DNA of 64,000 bases. Origin: Cytophagales bacterium (GTDB lineage Bacteria > Bacteroidota > Bacteroidia > Cytophagales > Bernardetiaceae). The stretch spans positions 62,001 through 126,000 of the forward strand of contig JAAFJX010000007.1 in the NCBI GenBank assembly GCA_013299045.1, given 5' to 3'. A program made the position numbers and the translations under genes. Below, piece after piece: positions 37,557 to 46,476 of the stretch; within the stretch, counting starts at the first letter, position 1; each line of letters opens with the position of its first letter. The notes beneath the pieces were generated by a model. It was not told the origin of the DNA, searched no databases, and saw only the letters and a program-made list of their open reading frames with translations.

Positions 37557-38351
37557 CTATTCTCTCTTCAAATAATTTTTGGCAATGCAACGTTGCACTT
37601 CTCCATGAATGCTTGGGTTTGCGGCTGCAATGATTTCTCCACCAAAGATGTAGTTGGTCTTGCCCGAATAATCTGTAACAAGCCCGCCTGCTTCCTGAAC
37701 AATGAGCGCACCAGCCGCTACGTCCCAAGCATTTAGTTTGTATTCAAAAAAAGCGTCAAAACGCCCACAGGCCGTATAAGCCAAGTCCACCGCAGCAGAA
37801 CCTAAGCGGCGCAATCCTCTGGAGCGTTTCATTAATTCGCTAAAAGTATTCCAGAATGGGCCTTCGTGTTCAAACTTTTGGTAGGGAAAGCCAGTGCCAA
37901 GCAATGAGTCAGCTAAAATGATGTTGCTATTGGTTTTAATGGGTTTGTCGCCCAAAAAAGCGCCGCGTCCCTTCACTGCCCAAAAGCACTCCTGCCTGTT
38001 CACCTCATACACCACGCCCATAACCACCTCATTATCAAGAGACAAAGCTACACTGATAGAAAAAACAGGTATGCCATGCACAAAATTTGTTGTGCCGTCT
38101 AGCGGGTCTATAATCCAGTTGTAACCATTGGCATTCCGAACACCCTGCCCCTCTTCGGCTATAAAACCCGCGTCTGGTTGCAAATGCGTCAATTTTTCTA
38201 TAAGCATACGCTCGGCTTGTTGGTCTACATAAGACACCAAACTATTGAGTTCTTTCAGAACAACGTGTGAGCGGTCAAACTGAGCAGCTTCCTGCGCTAT
38301 GAATGCAGCCACTTCTTCTACGATTGGAATGACTTGTTGGATAAGTGGCAT
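37557..38351 (-). CDS. Inositol monophosphatase family protein
   Basis: Mg-dependent sugar-phosphatase fold, 264 residues. Metal-binding motifs are complete: GFIAEEGQG near residue 60 (Glu), WIIDPLDGTTNFVHGIP near 79-96 (Asp-x-Leu-Asp-Gly-Thr-Thr), and LNAWDVAAGALIVQEAGG near 208 (Trp-Asp). Substrates in this family include myo-inositol-1-phosphate and other small phosphates (SuhB/CysQ-like); which applies cannot be decided. The gene is monocistronic; its 5' side faces the barrel-protein gene 46 bases upstream on the same strand. Confidence 0.93.
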   Translation of the reverse strand: MPLIQQVIPIVEEVAAFIAQEAAQFDRSHVVLKELNSLVSYVDQQAERMLIEKLTHLQPDAGFIAEEGQGVRNANGYNWIIDPLDGTTNFVHGIPVFSISVALSLDNEVVMGVVYEVNRQECFWAVKGRGAFLGDKPIKTNSNIILADSLLGTGFPYQKFEHEGPFWNTFSELMKRSRGLRRLGSAAVDLAYTACGRFDAFFEYKLNAWDVAAGALIVQEAGGLVTDYSGKTNYIFGGEIIAAANPSIHGEVQRCIAKNYLKRE

Positions 38352-38397
38352 TTCTTTTGGGGTTAGATTATGCGCAAAGGCGCTATATTCATCTTAC

Positions 38398-39135
38398 TTA
38401 CAAATTATAGCTCAGAGCCAGCATAGGCGCTAAGGTTTTGCGACGGAAACGGTCGTTATCAAAAGCCAATTTTTGAGTCGTTGTGTATTCCGAAAACAAG
38501 AAGGAAAGCCCTGCCCTAAGCCCTAAACGCTCGTTAAGTGCATAAGCAGCATAAATTTCGGAGTTCAAACTACCCAAGTCATAATCGCCGGTTAATAGGA
38601 GACCCAATGACGTAACCTTCGCGCTTGGGGTGCTAGCGGGTATGCCTTCCGAAACTGAGACAAAAGTTCCTGTTTGCTTTTTGCCAAAACTAAAGCCTAG
38701 TACATCAATGTTAAAACCCACCATCAATTTTTTAGTGAATCGGTAGCCCAAATGTATGCTGGCATTCAAGGAGTTAATTTGTCCCTTTGGCAGAACGAGC
38801 GTATCTAGCTTTTCTTGGTTCTGAGGTTTAAAAAAGTTGCCCTCTGTTACTTTGGCGGGTGCGGTTACGTAGTTGCCATTTTTACCAGAGTAAGCGGTTA
38901 GGCGTACACCATAGCCTAGAAAAAACCGTTTTTTGAGCGCTATACCGTGTGTTTTTTGCCAAGAAAGGGCTGCCGAAAAGACATTTCCTTTGCTGCCAGT
39001 TGTAATACCAGCCAAAGCAATATCAATGTTCCCTTTTTTGTTATAAATGGGGCTATTGTCATCTTGTGCCTGAAGCGTTATTGTCAAGAAAACATATAAA
39101 AATACGAAGAGAAAACTTTTGAAAGTATGCAGCAT
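38398..39135 (-). CDS. Outer-membrane beta-barrel-like protein of unknown function
   Basis: I do not recognise a named family. From the ATG at 39135 (MLHTFKSFLFVFLYVFLTITLQAQ) it has 245 residues with a clear signal peptide. The frame extends to 39183, but a TATCTTTG -7 element (minus strand, 39161-39168) lies inside that extension, supporting the shorter start. The mature part alternates in beta-strand fashion (FSAALSWQKTHGIALKKRFFLGYGVRLTAYSG, SLNASIHLGYRFTKKLMVGFNIDVLGFSFG, SEIYAAYALNERLGLRAGLSFLFSEY) and ends MLALSYNL with a hydrophobic terminal residue, as outer-membrane barrels do. It is divergent from the bestrophin gene and may be read with the downstream phosphatase. Confidence 0.7.
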   Translation of the reverse strand: MLHTFKSFLFVFLYVFLTITLQAQDDNSPIYNKKGNIDIALAGITTGSKGNVFSAALSWQKTHGIALKKRFFLGYGVRLTAYSGKNGNYVTAPAKVTEGNFFKPQNQEKLDTLVLPKGQINSLNASIHLGYRFTKKLMVGFNIDVLGFSFGKKQTGTFVSVSEGIPASTPSAKVTSLGLLLTGDYDLGSLNSEIYAAYALNERLGLRAGLSFLFSEYTTTQKLAFDNDRFRRKTLAPMLALSYNL

Positions 39136-39160
39136 AAGAAACAGCGTTTTGATTCGTAGG

Positions 39161-39233
39161 CAAAGATAGCGCATTTTTTGCATGGCTGTTGTTTTATGGA
39201 GTATTTTTTATTTGCTTTTTTGAACTATATTTG
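39161..39233. promoter_or_regulatory. Divergent promoters, barrel protein (-) and bestrophin (+)
   Basis: TATCTTTG on the minus strand (CAAAGATA, 39161-39168) and TATATTTG on the plus strand (39226-39233) face apart. Each lies 25-30 bases before the start codon chosen for its gene. No clear -33 TTTG was found for either. Confidence 0.55.
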
Positions 39234-39263
39234 TTGCCTAACTTTATCCCAATCAATTTTTGT

Positions 39264-40256
39264 ATGTATGTAGGTAAAACCATCAGAATAGGGCTGATAA
39301 TTCAATTCGCGTGGCTTAATTTATTGATGACAATCGTTTTGAGTACAGTAGTTTGTGTGCTATACAAAGTTGTTGGATGGCACTTTTTGGCCATTCCCTT
39401 TCTGCCTGTAGGTACGATAGGTACGGCTGTGGCCTTCTTTGCAGGTTTTAAAAATAATCAAGCCTATGATAGGCTCTGGGAGGCACGTAGAATTTGGGGC
39501 GGCTTTACGAACACGAGCCGTATGTTTGCAAGCACGTTTTTAGCCCTACTAGGCAAAGAGCATGAGGAGTTAGTAAAAAGTGTACTTATTAGGCATATTG
39601 CTTATTTGAATGTACTCAGGCTACAACTACGCCGCCATATTCCGTGGGCTACAACGCAGTATGACAAACACCGCAACTACGTAAGCGATGCAGCCGAACT
39701 CCAAGACTTTCAGTCTGGTTTACTGGAAATCCTGACTCAAAACGGCAAAGAAAAATACTATGAAAAGGTGTCCAAGCTCAACAATCCAGCAGCAGCTTTT
39801 CTCAAAGCCCAAACCGATACTATTACAAAACTAAAGCGCGATGGCCTGATTGATGACTATGAGCATTCAGATTTGCTCAAATACATTTATGAGTTTTTGA
39901 ATCTGCAAGGCGGCTGCGAGCGGATTAAAACAACACCACTTTTCCGTCAGTACAGCATTTTTAGTCGTTTGTTTGTTAAGATATTCATTCTGCTTTTGCC
40001 CTTTGCTTTGCTGAACGACTTGTCCAAAGTAGCAGAATGGGGCGTTTGGCTTTGTATTCCATTTTCTACACTTATTTCGTGGGTCTTCAATACCATGGAA
40101 CAGATAGGGGAATATAGCGAAAATCCTTTTGACAGCGCACTGAATGATACTCCCATGTCTTTTATTTGCCGAAATATAGAAATTGACCTACTGGAAATGA
40201 TGGGTGAAAAGAACCTACCTCCCAAAATTGTCCCTACGAATGATATTCTGTTATAA
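39264..40256 (+). CDS. Bestrophin-family membrane protein (anion channel-like)
   Basis: 330 residues from the ATG at 39264 (MYVGKTIRIGLIIQFAWLN). The frame is open to 39189, but a TATATTTG promoter element at 39226-39233 falls inside that stretch, supporting the later start. Family features: two N-terminal helices, then FFAGFKNNQAYDRLWEARRIWGGFTNTSRMF (about residues 55-86), PLFRQYSIFSRLFVKIFILLLPFALL, and the C-terminal ENPFDSALNDTPMSFICRNIEIDLLEMMGE with the acidic cluster that precedes the end in this family. Prokaryotic members form pentameric ion channels; ion selectivity cannot be told here. Single gene. Confidence 0.9.
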   Translation: MYVGKTIRIGLIIQFAWLNLLMTIVLSTVVCVLYKVVGWHFLAIPFLPVGTIGTAVAFFAGFKNNQAYDRLWEARRIWGGFTNTSRMFASTFLALLGKEHEELVKSVLIRHIAYLNVLRLQLRRHIPWATTQYDKHRNYVSDAAELQDFQSGLLEILTQNGKEKYYEKVSKLNNPAAAFLKAQTDTITKLKRDGLIDDYEHSDLLKYIYEFLNLQGGCERIKTTPLFRQYSIFSRLFVKIFILLLPFALLNDLSKVAEWGVWLCIPFSTLISWVFNTMEQIGEYSENPFDSALNDTPMSFICRNIEIDLLEMMGEKNLPPKIVPTNDILL

Positions 40257-40324
40257 AAATGCTTGATTTGCGCTTATCTTTGTATTTTTATAACAACAGC
40301 CAAAGTCCAAAATAAGTTTACTGC

Positions 40325-42793
40325 ATGAAAAAGTACTATTTTTTTATTCTCTTTGTCTTTAATCTATGGCTTTTTGGCCATACGCTTTGGGCGCAAAACC
40401 CAGTTCCAGCACTCATAAAAGGTTTTGTATTAGACTCACTCAGCACAGAACCATTGAATGAGGCGGGTATCAGCTTGCGCGGGACGCTCAAAGGAACAAA
40501 AGCAAACAAAAATGGCTATTTTGAACTGAAAATAACCCCCAATACCAACTTGGAGCTGGAATTTAGCTACGTGGGCTATAAGAAACAGCGCTTACGCTTT
40601 AGGCTCAAGCCCGGCGAGATAGTGGAGCTGCGCGTTTTGATGTGCGTGCAGGAAGGGGCTGAAGTGGTGGTGGTGATAGACAAGAGCAAAGATGGTATGG
40701 TGATGCTTTCGCCCAAAACCCTCAAGAATATCCCTACTGCCATAGGCGACGTGGGGGACTTAATGAAGGTACTTGGCATGGGTGTCAGTGGCAACAGCGA
40801 ATTTGGGAGTGCGTATAACGTTCGGGGAGGCAACTACGACGAAAACCTTATTTACGTCAATGGCATTGAAGTTTACCGGCCTTTTTTAGTGCGAGCCGGG
40901 CAGCAAGAAGGGCTTAGTTTCGTCAATATCAATTTAGCCCAAAATGTCAAGTTTTCTACGGGTGGTTGGCAGGCGCAGTTCGGCGACAAGCTCTCCTCGG
41001 TCATGGACGTGAGCTATAAAAAAGTAAAACACACCGAAGGCAGTATAAACGTAGGTATTTTGGGCGGTTCGGCGCATTTGGGCATTAAGCGCAAGCGGAT
41101 AAGCACCTTATTAGGTATCAGACACCGCGATTTACGTTATTTGCTCAACACTTTTGAAGTCAGTGGTAGTTATCTGCCTGTTTTCTCAGATTTTCAGTCT
41201 TTTACCACGCTTGAACTCCACCGCAAAGAGGCCACTTGGAAGAAGGAACTTTCCTTTCTGGCTGCTTATGCCCGAAATAAATACCGCGTTTATCCTGAAA
41301 GCCAGAGTACAGATTTTGGTACACTCGGTGAAGCCAAAAGGTTTTTTGTGGACTATACAGGTTCTGAATTGATGAATTACAACACCTATCAGGGAGCTGT
41401 GAGCCTCAAACTTAAACGAAAAGAGACGTTTGAAAGCACTTTTACTGCTTCTGGCGTACAAACATACGAACGCGAGTTTGCAGACGTTTTGGGTGCTTAC
41501 AGGCTCTGCGAAGTAAACAAAGACTTGCAAGATTCTAACTTCAATAAATGCAATTTGGTGCTTGGCGATGGTAAATCTTTTCGTTACTCACGTAATTTCT
41601 TGAATGCTAATATTTTAAGTGTACAAAACCGAAGCGCCTATCAGGTTTCGGATAAGCTACTTACCGAGTTTGGAGCAGAGTTTAGAACCGAAAAAATCCA
41701 AGACGATATTTTTGAATACAGCTATTTTGATTCGGCAGATTTTTTGCGCTACACCCCACCAATAGACTCGGCACTTTCTTTGCAGAGTTCTCGCATATCG
41801 GCCTATATACAAGCCTCTTATACCGACACGCTCTACCGTCAGCGCGGTACACGCCGCAAAGCACACGTTTATGGCTTACATCTGGGTTTGCGCGTTGCGC
41901 AATGGTCGCAAAACCGTGAGTGGCTCATTAGTCCTCGCGCGCAGTTTTACTTCCGCCCCGACTGGTACGCAAGGCAGAGGAATACCAAAAACTCAAATGT
42001 TAAGGATACAGTTCTGGCTGATATTCAGTTCAGAGCAGCAATAGGTGTTTATCAGCAAGCACCTTTTTATAGAGAGCTTCGGGGTTTTGGCAATGAACTA
42101 AATCTTAATTTACGTGCTCAGAAGTCCATTCACACCATTGTTGGCATGGATTGGAGTTTTTTTGTTGGCGAAAAGCCTTTCGTTCTGACCGCCGAGGCTT
42201 ATTATAAACGAATTACGCAGGTAGTGCCTTATGATGTTGAGAATATGCGCCTACGCTACTATGCTCGGAATGCTGGCGATGCCTACGCTTATGGACTGGA
42301 CACACGCATCAATGGTGAATTTATCAATGGAACAGAGTCTTGGTTTTCATTGAGCTATCTCAAAACCTCTGAAAATGTGGATTTTGATACTTTGGGTTAT
42401 ATTCGTCGCCCAACGGACCAACGCGTAACTGCCACTATTTTTTTTGAAGACCACTTACCCAATAACCCCACCGCACGTGTTTACTTGCGTTTGCAATACG
42501 GCTCAGGCCTGCCCTTTGGGCCACCCAACTTCATTAATGCGCGTTCTGTTATTTCTGGGCCTTCGTACAGGCGTGTGGACATTGGCTTCACAAAATTTTT
42601 GCGCTACAATGCCAATACCCGCCCAGGCGAGTTGCAATCTTTGGCTGTACATTTTGAGGTGCTTAATTTGCTCGGCATAGCCAATGTTATTTCTTATAAC
42701 TGGGTGCAAGACTACATTAATAATCGTTATTATGCAGTCCCTAATCGGCTTTCTTTGCGTTTTTTCAACTTGCGTGTGGTCGCAAATTGGTAG
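40325..42793 (+). CDS. TonB-dependent outer-membrane receptor with carboxypeptidase-like N-terminal domain
   Basis: 822 residues. Signal peptide ends in WAQ near residue 24; a carboxypeptidase-D-regulatory-like domain follows (LIKGFVLDSLSTEPLNEAGISLRGTLKGTKANKNGYFEL, about 30-120), then the plug (GDVGDLMKVLGMGVSGNSEFGSAYNVRGGNYDENLIYVNGIEVYRP, about 140-190), then a 22-stranded-type barrel ending in FNLRVVANW. The plug motif NVRGGNYDENLIYVNG is typical. No SusD-like lipoprotein gene is adjacent, so it is probably a siderophore-, cobalamin- or peptide-type receptor rather than a SusCD glycan importer. A TATCTTTG -7 element at 40275-40282 gives a leader of about 35 bases. Energy would come from the ExbB/ExbD/TonB set at the end of the window or another. 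Confidence 0.9.
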   Translation: MKKYYFFILFVFNLWLFGHTLWAQNPVPALIKGFVLDSLSTEPLNEAGISLRGTLKGTKANKNGYFELKITPNTNLELEFSYVGYKKQRLRFRLKPGEIVELRVLMCVQEGAEVVVVIDKSKDGMVMLSPKTLKNIPTAIGDVGDLMKVLGMGVSGNSEFGSAYNVRGGNYDENLIYVNGIEVYRPFLVRAGQQEGLSFVNINLAQNVKFSTGGWQAQFGDKLSSVMDVSYKKVKHTEGSINVGILGGSAHLGIKRKRISTLLGIRHRDLRYLLNTFEVSGSYLPVFSDFQSFTTLELHRKEATWKKELSFLAAYARNKYRVYPESQSTDFGTLGEAKRFFVDYTGSELMNYNTYQGAVSLKLKRKETFESTFTASGVQTYEREFADVLGAYRLCEVNKDLQDSNFNKCNLVLGDGKSFRYSRNFLNANILSVQNRSAYQVSDKLLTEFGAEFRTEKIQDDIFEYSYFDSADFLRYTPPIDSALSLQSSRISAYIQASYTDTLYRQRGTRRKAHVYGLHLGLRVAQWSQNREWLISPRAQFYFRPDWYARQRNTKNSNVKDTVLADIQFRAAIGVYQQAPFYRELRGFGNELNLNLRAQKSIHTIVGMDWSFFVGEKPFVLTAEAYYKRITQVVPYDVENMRLRYYARNAGDAYAYGLDTRINGEFINGTESWFSLSYLKTSENVDFDTLGYIRRPTDQRVTATIFFEDHLPNNPTARVYLRLQYGSGLPFGPPNFINARSVISGPSYRRVDIGFTKFLRYNANTRPGELQSLAVHFEVLNLLGIANVISYNWVQDYINNRYYAVPNRLSLRFFNLRVVANW

Positions 42794-42802
42794 AGTGTAA
42801 AC

Positions 42803-42847
42803 AAAAAAGAATAGGCTACCCATTTTTTTCAGGCAACCTATTCTTTT
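42803..42847. terminator. Bidirectional terminator between receptor and clpC
   Basis: AAAAGAATAGG and CCTATTCTTTT form an 11-bp stem around a T-rich loop, with A- and T-runs outside. It serves the convergent receptor (+) and clpC (-) genes. Confidence 0.85.
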
Positions 42848-42866
42848 GACTTTTTAGAACTGTATT

Positions 42867-45389
42867 CTAGCTTTTACTTCCTTTGGGTGCTTTTTTTACT
42901 TTTAGGAAGATAGTCTCTTTCCCTTTTTCATAGTCAGCAATCAATATCTCGCCGTTTTTGAGTTCGCCTTTTAGCAATTCTTCTGCCAAGGGGTCTTCCA
43001 AATACTTCTGAATGGCGCGGTTAAGCGGTCTTGCGCCATACTGGGCATCATAGCCCTTTTCAGCGATGAAATCCTTAGCAGTATCGGTTAGTTCTATGTT
43101 ATAACCGAGCGCCTCCATACGTTTGAAAAGCTTGGCCAGCGAAATATCAATGATACGGTGAATATGCTCACGTTCTAATGAATTAAAGACAATGACATCG
43201 TCCAGACGATTCAAAAATTCTGGTGAAAACGTTTTTTTAAGAGCTTTCTGAATGGTGCTTTTCGCATTTTCTTCAGCAGCTTCATTGCGAGCGGTCGTTC
43301 CAAAGCCCACGCCCTGCCCAAAGTCCTTGAGCTGACGAACACCTATATTGGAAGTCATAATAATAATCGTGTTTCGGAAATCTACACGACGACCCAGACC
43401 GTCCGTTAGAATGCCATCATCGAGCACCTGCAACAAAATATTATAAACGTCTGGGTGCGCTTTCTCAATTTCATCAAGTAGCACCACACTGTAAGGCTTA
43501 CGGCGAATTTTTTCGGTGAGTTGGCCACCTTCTTCATAACCGACATATCCGGGAGGCGCACCTACCAAACGCGATACCGAAAACTTCTCCATGTACTCGC
43601 TCATATCTATACGCACAAGAGCATCTTCTCGGTCAAAGAGATAGGTGGCTAAAACCTTAGCCATTTCGGTTTTTCCTACTCCAGTTGGCCCCAAGAACAA
43701 GAAAGAGCCTATCGGTTTTTTAGGGTCTTTAAGTCCTACACGGGTTCTTTGTATGGATTTGGTCATCTTTTCAACAGCCTCATCTTGGCCAATAACCAAT
43801 TTTTTGAGCTGCTCGCGCATGGTCAGCAACTTTTTGCTTTCGCCTTCTGCTACGCGCTGCACGGGTATGCCTGTCATCATGGCAACGACTTCAGCTATGC
43901 TTTCTTCTGTAACCGGATAGACTACCTGTTTCGTTTCCAGCTCCCAGCGTGCTTTCGCTTTATCTAATTTTTCCAAGAGTTTTTTCTCCTTGTCGCGGAG
44001 TTGTGCGGCCTCTTCATATTTTTGACTCTTAACGACACGAGTCTTCTCACGCTTAATCTCCTCAATTTCTTCTTCAAGTTTGAGAATATCATCAGGAACA
44101 TGAATGTTATTGATATGCACACGCGCACCAGCCTCATCAAGGACATCTATGGCCTTATCTGGCAGAAATCTGTCAGTAATATAGCGTTCAGATAGCTTGA
44201 CACAAGCCGCAACTGCTTCCTCTGTGTAATTAACGTGATGATGGTCTTCGTATTTGCTTTTGATATTTTGTAAAATTTGCACAGTTTCTTCAGGTGTAGT
44301 AGCATCTACCATCACCATTTGAAAACGACGCGCCAAGGCACCGTCTTTTTCTATGTACTCGCGGTATTCATCAAGCGTTGTTGCGCCAATACATTGGATG
44401 TCGCCGCGTGCCAAAGCTGGCTTGAACATATTGGACGCATCAAGAGAACCAGAGGCACCACCAGCACCCACAATAGTATGCAGCTCGTCGATAAACAGGA
44501 TAATATCTGGATTTTTTTCCAGTTCGTTCATAACAGCTTTCATACGTTCTTCAAACTGGCCTCTGTATTTTGTGCCAGCTACCAACGAAGCCAAATCCAG
44601 CGTAACAACACGCTTACCAAAAAGGACTCTTGATACTTTTTTCTGCACAATACGAAGCGCTAGCCCTTCAGCTATGGCTGTTTTGCCCACCCCTGGCTCA
44701 CCTATGAGAATAGGATTGTTCTTTTTACGGCGGCTTAATATTTGCGCCACACGTTCAATTTCTTTTTCACGGCCAACTATGGGGTCAAGTTTTCCGTCTT
44801 CCGCGTGTTTGGTGAGGTCGCGGCCAAAATTATCCAAAACAGGTGTTCTGGATTTGTCAGCAGACTTGGAGCTGTCTCCACGTTGCCCCCCGCCAAAAAC
44901 GCCGCGGTTTTCTTCATTATCGTCGTCCATATCAGAGCTAGAGCTAGGTAAATCTTCAATATAGCGCAACATATCGCGCATAGCATCGTATTTAACGTTC
45001 ACTTGTTCAAGCACTTGCGCAGCTACGTTGTTCTCGGAACGTAAAATAGACAATAAAAGGTGTTCTGTTCCAACTGTTTGCGACTGAAAATTGCGCGCTT
45101 CAAGATGGGTCAGTTTTAATATTTTTTCAGCCTCCCTTGTTAGGGAAATATTGCTATGGCTACGAACAGAAAAACTGCCTGTGCCTTTCAAAATTCTATC
45201 CAACTCTTTTTTGAGCTGTTCTAAGTCCACATTTGATTTTCTGAGTAAGGCTACCGCCGTCCCTTCACCCTCACGGAGTATGCCTAGCAGAAAGTGCTCT
45301 GTTCCAATGTAGTCATGGCCTAAGCGTAAGGCTTCCTCACGGCTCATAGAAAGAACCTCCTTTACTCTATTAGAATATTTTGCTTCCAT
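42867..45389 (-). CDS. clpC: ATP-dependent Clp protease ATPase subunit ClpC
   Basis: AAA+ unfoldase that feeds proteins to ClpP. Start chosen at 45389 (MEAKYSNRVKEVLSMSREEA), 840 residues; 13 codons upstream are in frame but not family-like. Parts in order: two Clp_N repeats (HDYIGTEHFLLGILREGEG, about residues 26-145), first AAA domain (GEPGVGKTAIAEG near 230), a UVR-type middle segment (EEAAQLRDKEKKLLEKLDKAKARWE near 445), second AAA domain (GPTGVGKTEMAKVLA near 570) and the C-terminal D2-small domain. The UVR motif separates it from ClpB. Downstream lies a terminator shared with the TonB receptor; upstream is the map terminator, so it is its own unit. Confidence 0.96.
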   Translation of the reverse strand: MEAKYSNRVKEVLSMSREEALRLGHDYIGTEHFLLGILREGEGTAVALLRKSNVDLEQLKKELDRILKGTGSFSVRSHSNISLTREAEKILKLTHLEARNFQSQTVGTEHLLLSILRSENNVAAQVLEQVNVKYDAMRDMLRYIEDLPSSSSDMDDDNEENRGVFGGGQRGDSSKSADKSRTPVLDNFGRDLTKHAEDGKLDPIVGREKEIERVAQILSRRKKNNPILIGEPGVGKTAIAEGLALRIVQKKVSRVLFGKRVVTLDLASLVAGTKYRGQFEERMKAVMNELEKNPDIILFIDELHTIVGAGGASGSLDASNMFKPALARGDIQCIGATTLDEYREYIEKDGALARRFQMVMVDATTPEETVQILQNIKSKYEDHHHVNYTEEAVAACVKLSERYITDRFLPDKAIDVLDEAGARVHINNIHVPDDILKLEEEIEEIKREKTRVVKSQKYEEAAQLRDKEKKLLEKLDKAKARWELETKQVVYPVTEESIAEVVAMMTGIPVQRVAEGESKKLLTMREQLKKLVIGQDEAVEKMTKSIQRTRVGLKDPKKPIGSFLFLGPTGVGKTEMAKVLATYLFDREDALVRIDMSEYMEKFSVSRLVGAPPGYVGYEEGGQLTEKIRRKPYSVVLLDEIEKAHPDVYNILLQVLDDGILTDGLGRRVDFRNTIIIMTSNIGVRQLKDFGQGVGFGTTARNEAAEENAKSTIQKALKKTFSPEFLNRLDDVIVFNSLEREHIHRIIDISLAKLFKRMEALGYNIELTDTAKDFIAEKGYDAQYGARPLNRAIQKYLEDPLAEELLKGELKNGEILIADYEKGKETIFLKVKKAPKGSKS

Positions 45390-45619
45390 GTTTTGCTGAT
45401 TACCAGATATATTTGGCATTAGTACCAAATTACGTTTATTTATTTTTCAAAACCAAATTTTTTCACTAAAAAAAGTAAGTTTTTTTGTAGTAAACCAATC
45501 TGTTTGGATAGCTTCAACAAAAGTTTATCCAAAATATATCAAAATGTGTTATATGTAAAAATGGCAGAATGAGTACTTCTATTTATGCTGCCAACTTGTC
45601 TGAATGCGACTTATAGGCA

Positions 45620-45656
45620 TAAAAAAACCGATAAACTGTTCGGAACAATTATCGGT
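45620..45656 (-). terminator. Terminator after map (end of the ribosomal operon)
   Basis: On the minus strand ACCGATAA pairs with TTATCGGT, with an inner GTTC/GAAC pairing, followed by seven T's (45621-45627). It lies about 29 bases past the map stop, so the rplP-map block ends here and does not run on to infA or rpsM. Confidence 0.92.
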
Positions 45657-45684
45657 AATACTTTTATTCTTATTGTTCTAAAAG

Positions 45685-46476
45685 TTATCGTGCCAGCGCT
45701 AAGGCTTGCTCTATGTACTTAAAGGTTGTCAATATTTCAGGCTTACCATTGATAACCCCCACTGTATGCTCAAAGTGTGCGGAAGGCTTACCATCTTTTG
45801 TGCGAATAGTCCAGCCGTCGCGGTCTTGATAAACAGCCTTACTGCCCATATTAATCATCGGTTCAATGGCTATAACTAGCCCATTTTTAATAAGGGGGCC
45901 ATTGCCGCGCTTACCATGATTAGGTACTTGGGGGTCTTCATGTAAACTCTTACCAAGGCCGTGCCCTACTAATTCACGCACTACTCCATAACCTCGCTTT
46001 TCTGTGTATTCTTGAATAGCCGCACCAATATCGCCTATACGATTGCCTACTAATACTTGCTCTATCCCTTGATAAAGAGATTCTTTGGTAGCGTTGAGCA
46101 ATGCCTCAACCTCTGGTTTGACAGTACCAACCGGATAAGTATAGGCAGAGTCGGCATGAAACCCATTCAGATAAACTCCACAGTCCACAGAGATAATATC
46201 GCCTTCTTTCAAAACATAATTAGAAGGAAATCCATGCACAACTACATCATTAATAGAAATACAAAGGGCGGCAGGAAAGACCCTGTCGCCAACTTTGTAA
46301 TTCAAAAATGAGGGATAAGCCTTGTTATCAAAAATGAACTCTTTGGCGCGGTCATCTAATTTTTGGGTAGCAATACCTGGCTCTATCATTTTAGCAACTT
46401 CACCGTGTACTAGACCAAGTATTAGAGCAGATGCCCTAATAGCCGCCATGTCTTGTTCAGATTTATAGATAATCAT
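45685..46476 (-). CDS. map: Methionine aminopeptidase, type I
   Basis: Removes the starter methionine from new proteins; two-metal cytosolic enzyme. 263 residues: ISINDVVVHGFPSNY (His near residue 78), GDIISVDCGVYLNGFHADSAYTY (metal Asp pair near 97 and 108), GHGLGKSLHEDPQVPNHG (metal His near 171) and VIAIEPMINMG (Glu near 204). A final Glu is in AHFEHTVGVI. The stop-start overlap with secY is 4 bases, so the two are translationally coupled. It is the last gene of the spc block. Confidence 0.97.
   Translation of the reverse strand: MIIYKSEQDMAAIRASALILGLVHGEVAKMIEPGIATQKLDDRAKEFIFDNKAYPSFLNYKVGDRVFPAALCISINDVVVHGFPSNYVLKEGDIISVDCGVYLNGFHADSAYTYPVGTVKPEVEALLNATKESLYQGIEQVLVGNRIGDIGAAIQEYTEKRGYGVVRELVGHGLGKSLHEDPQVPNHGKRGNGPLIKNGLVIAIEPMINMGSKAVYQDRDGWTIRTKDGKPSAHFEHTVGVINGKPEILTTFKYIEQALALAR

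Noticed and set aside
45429-45619. infA or rpmJ expected after map
   Set aside because: No frame resembling either was found and a terminator directly follows map.
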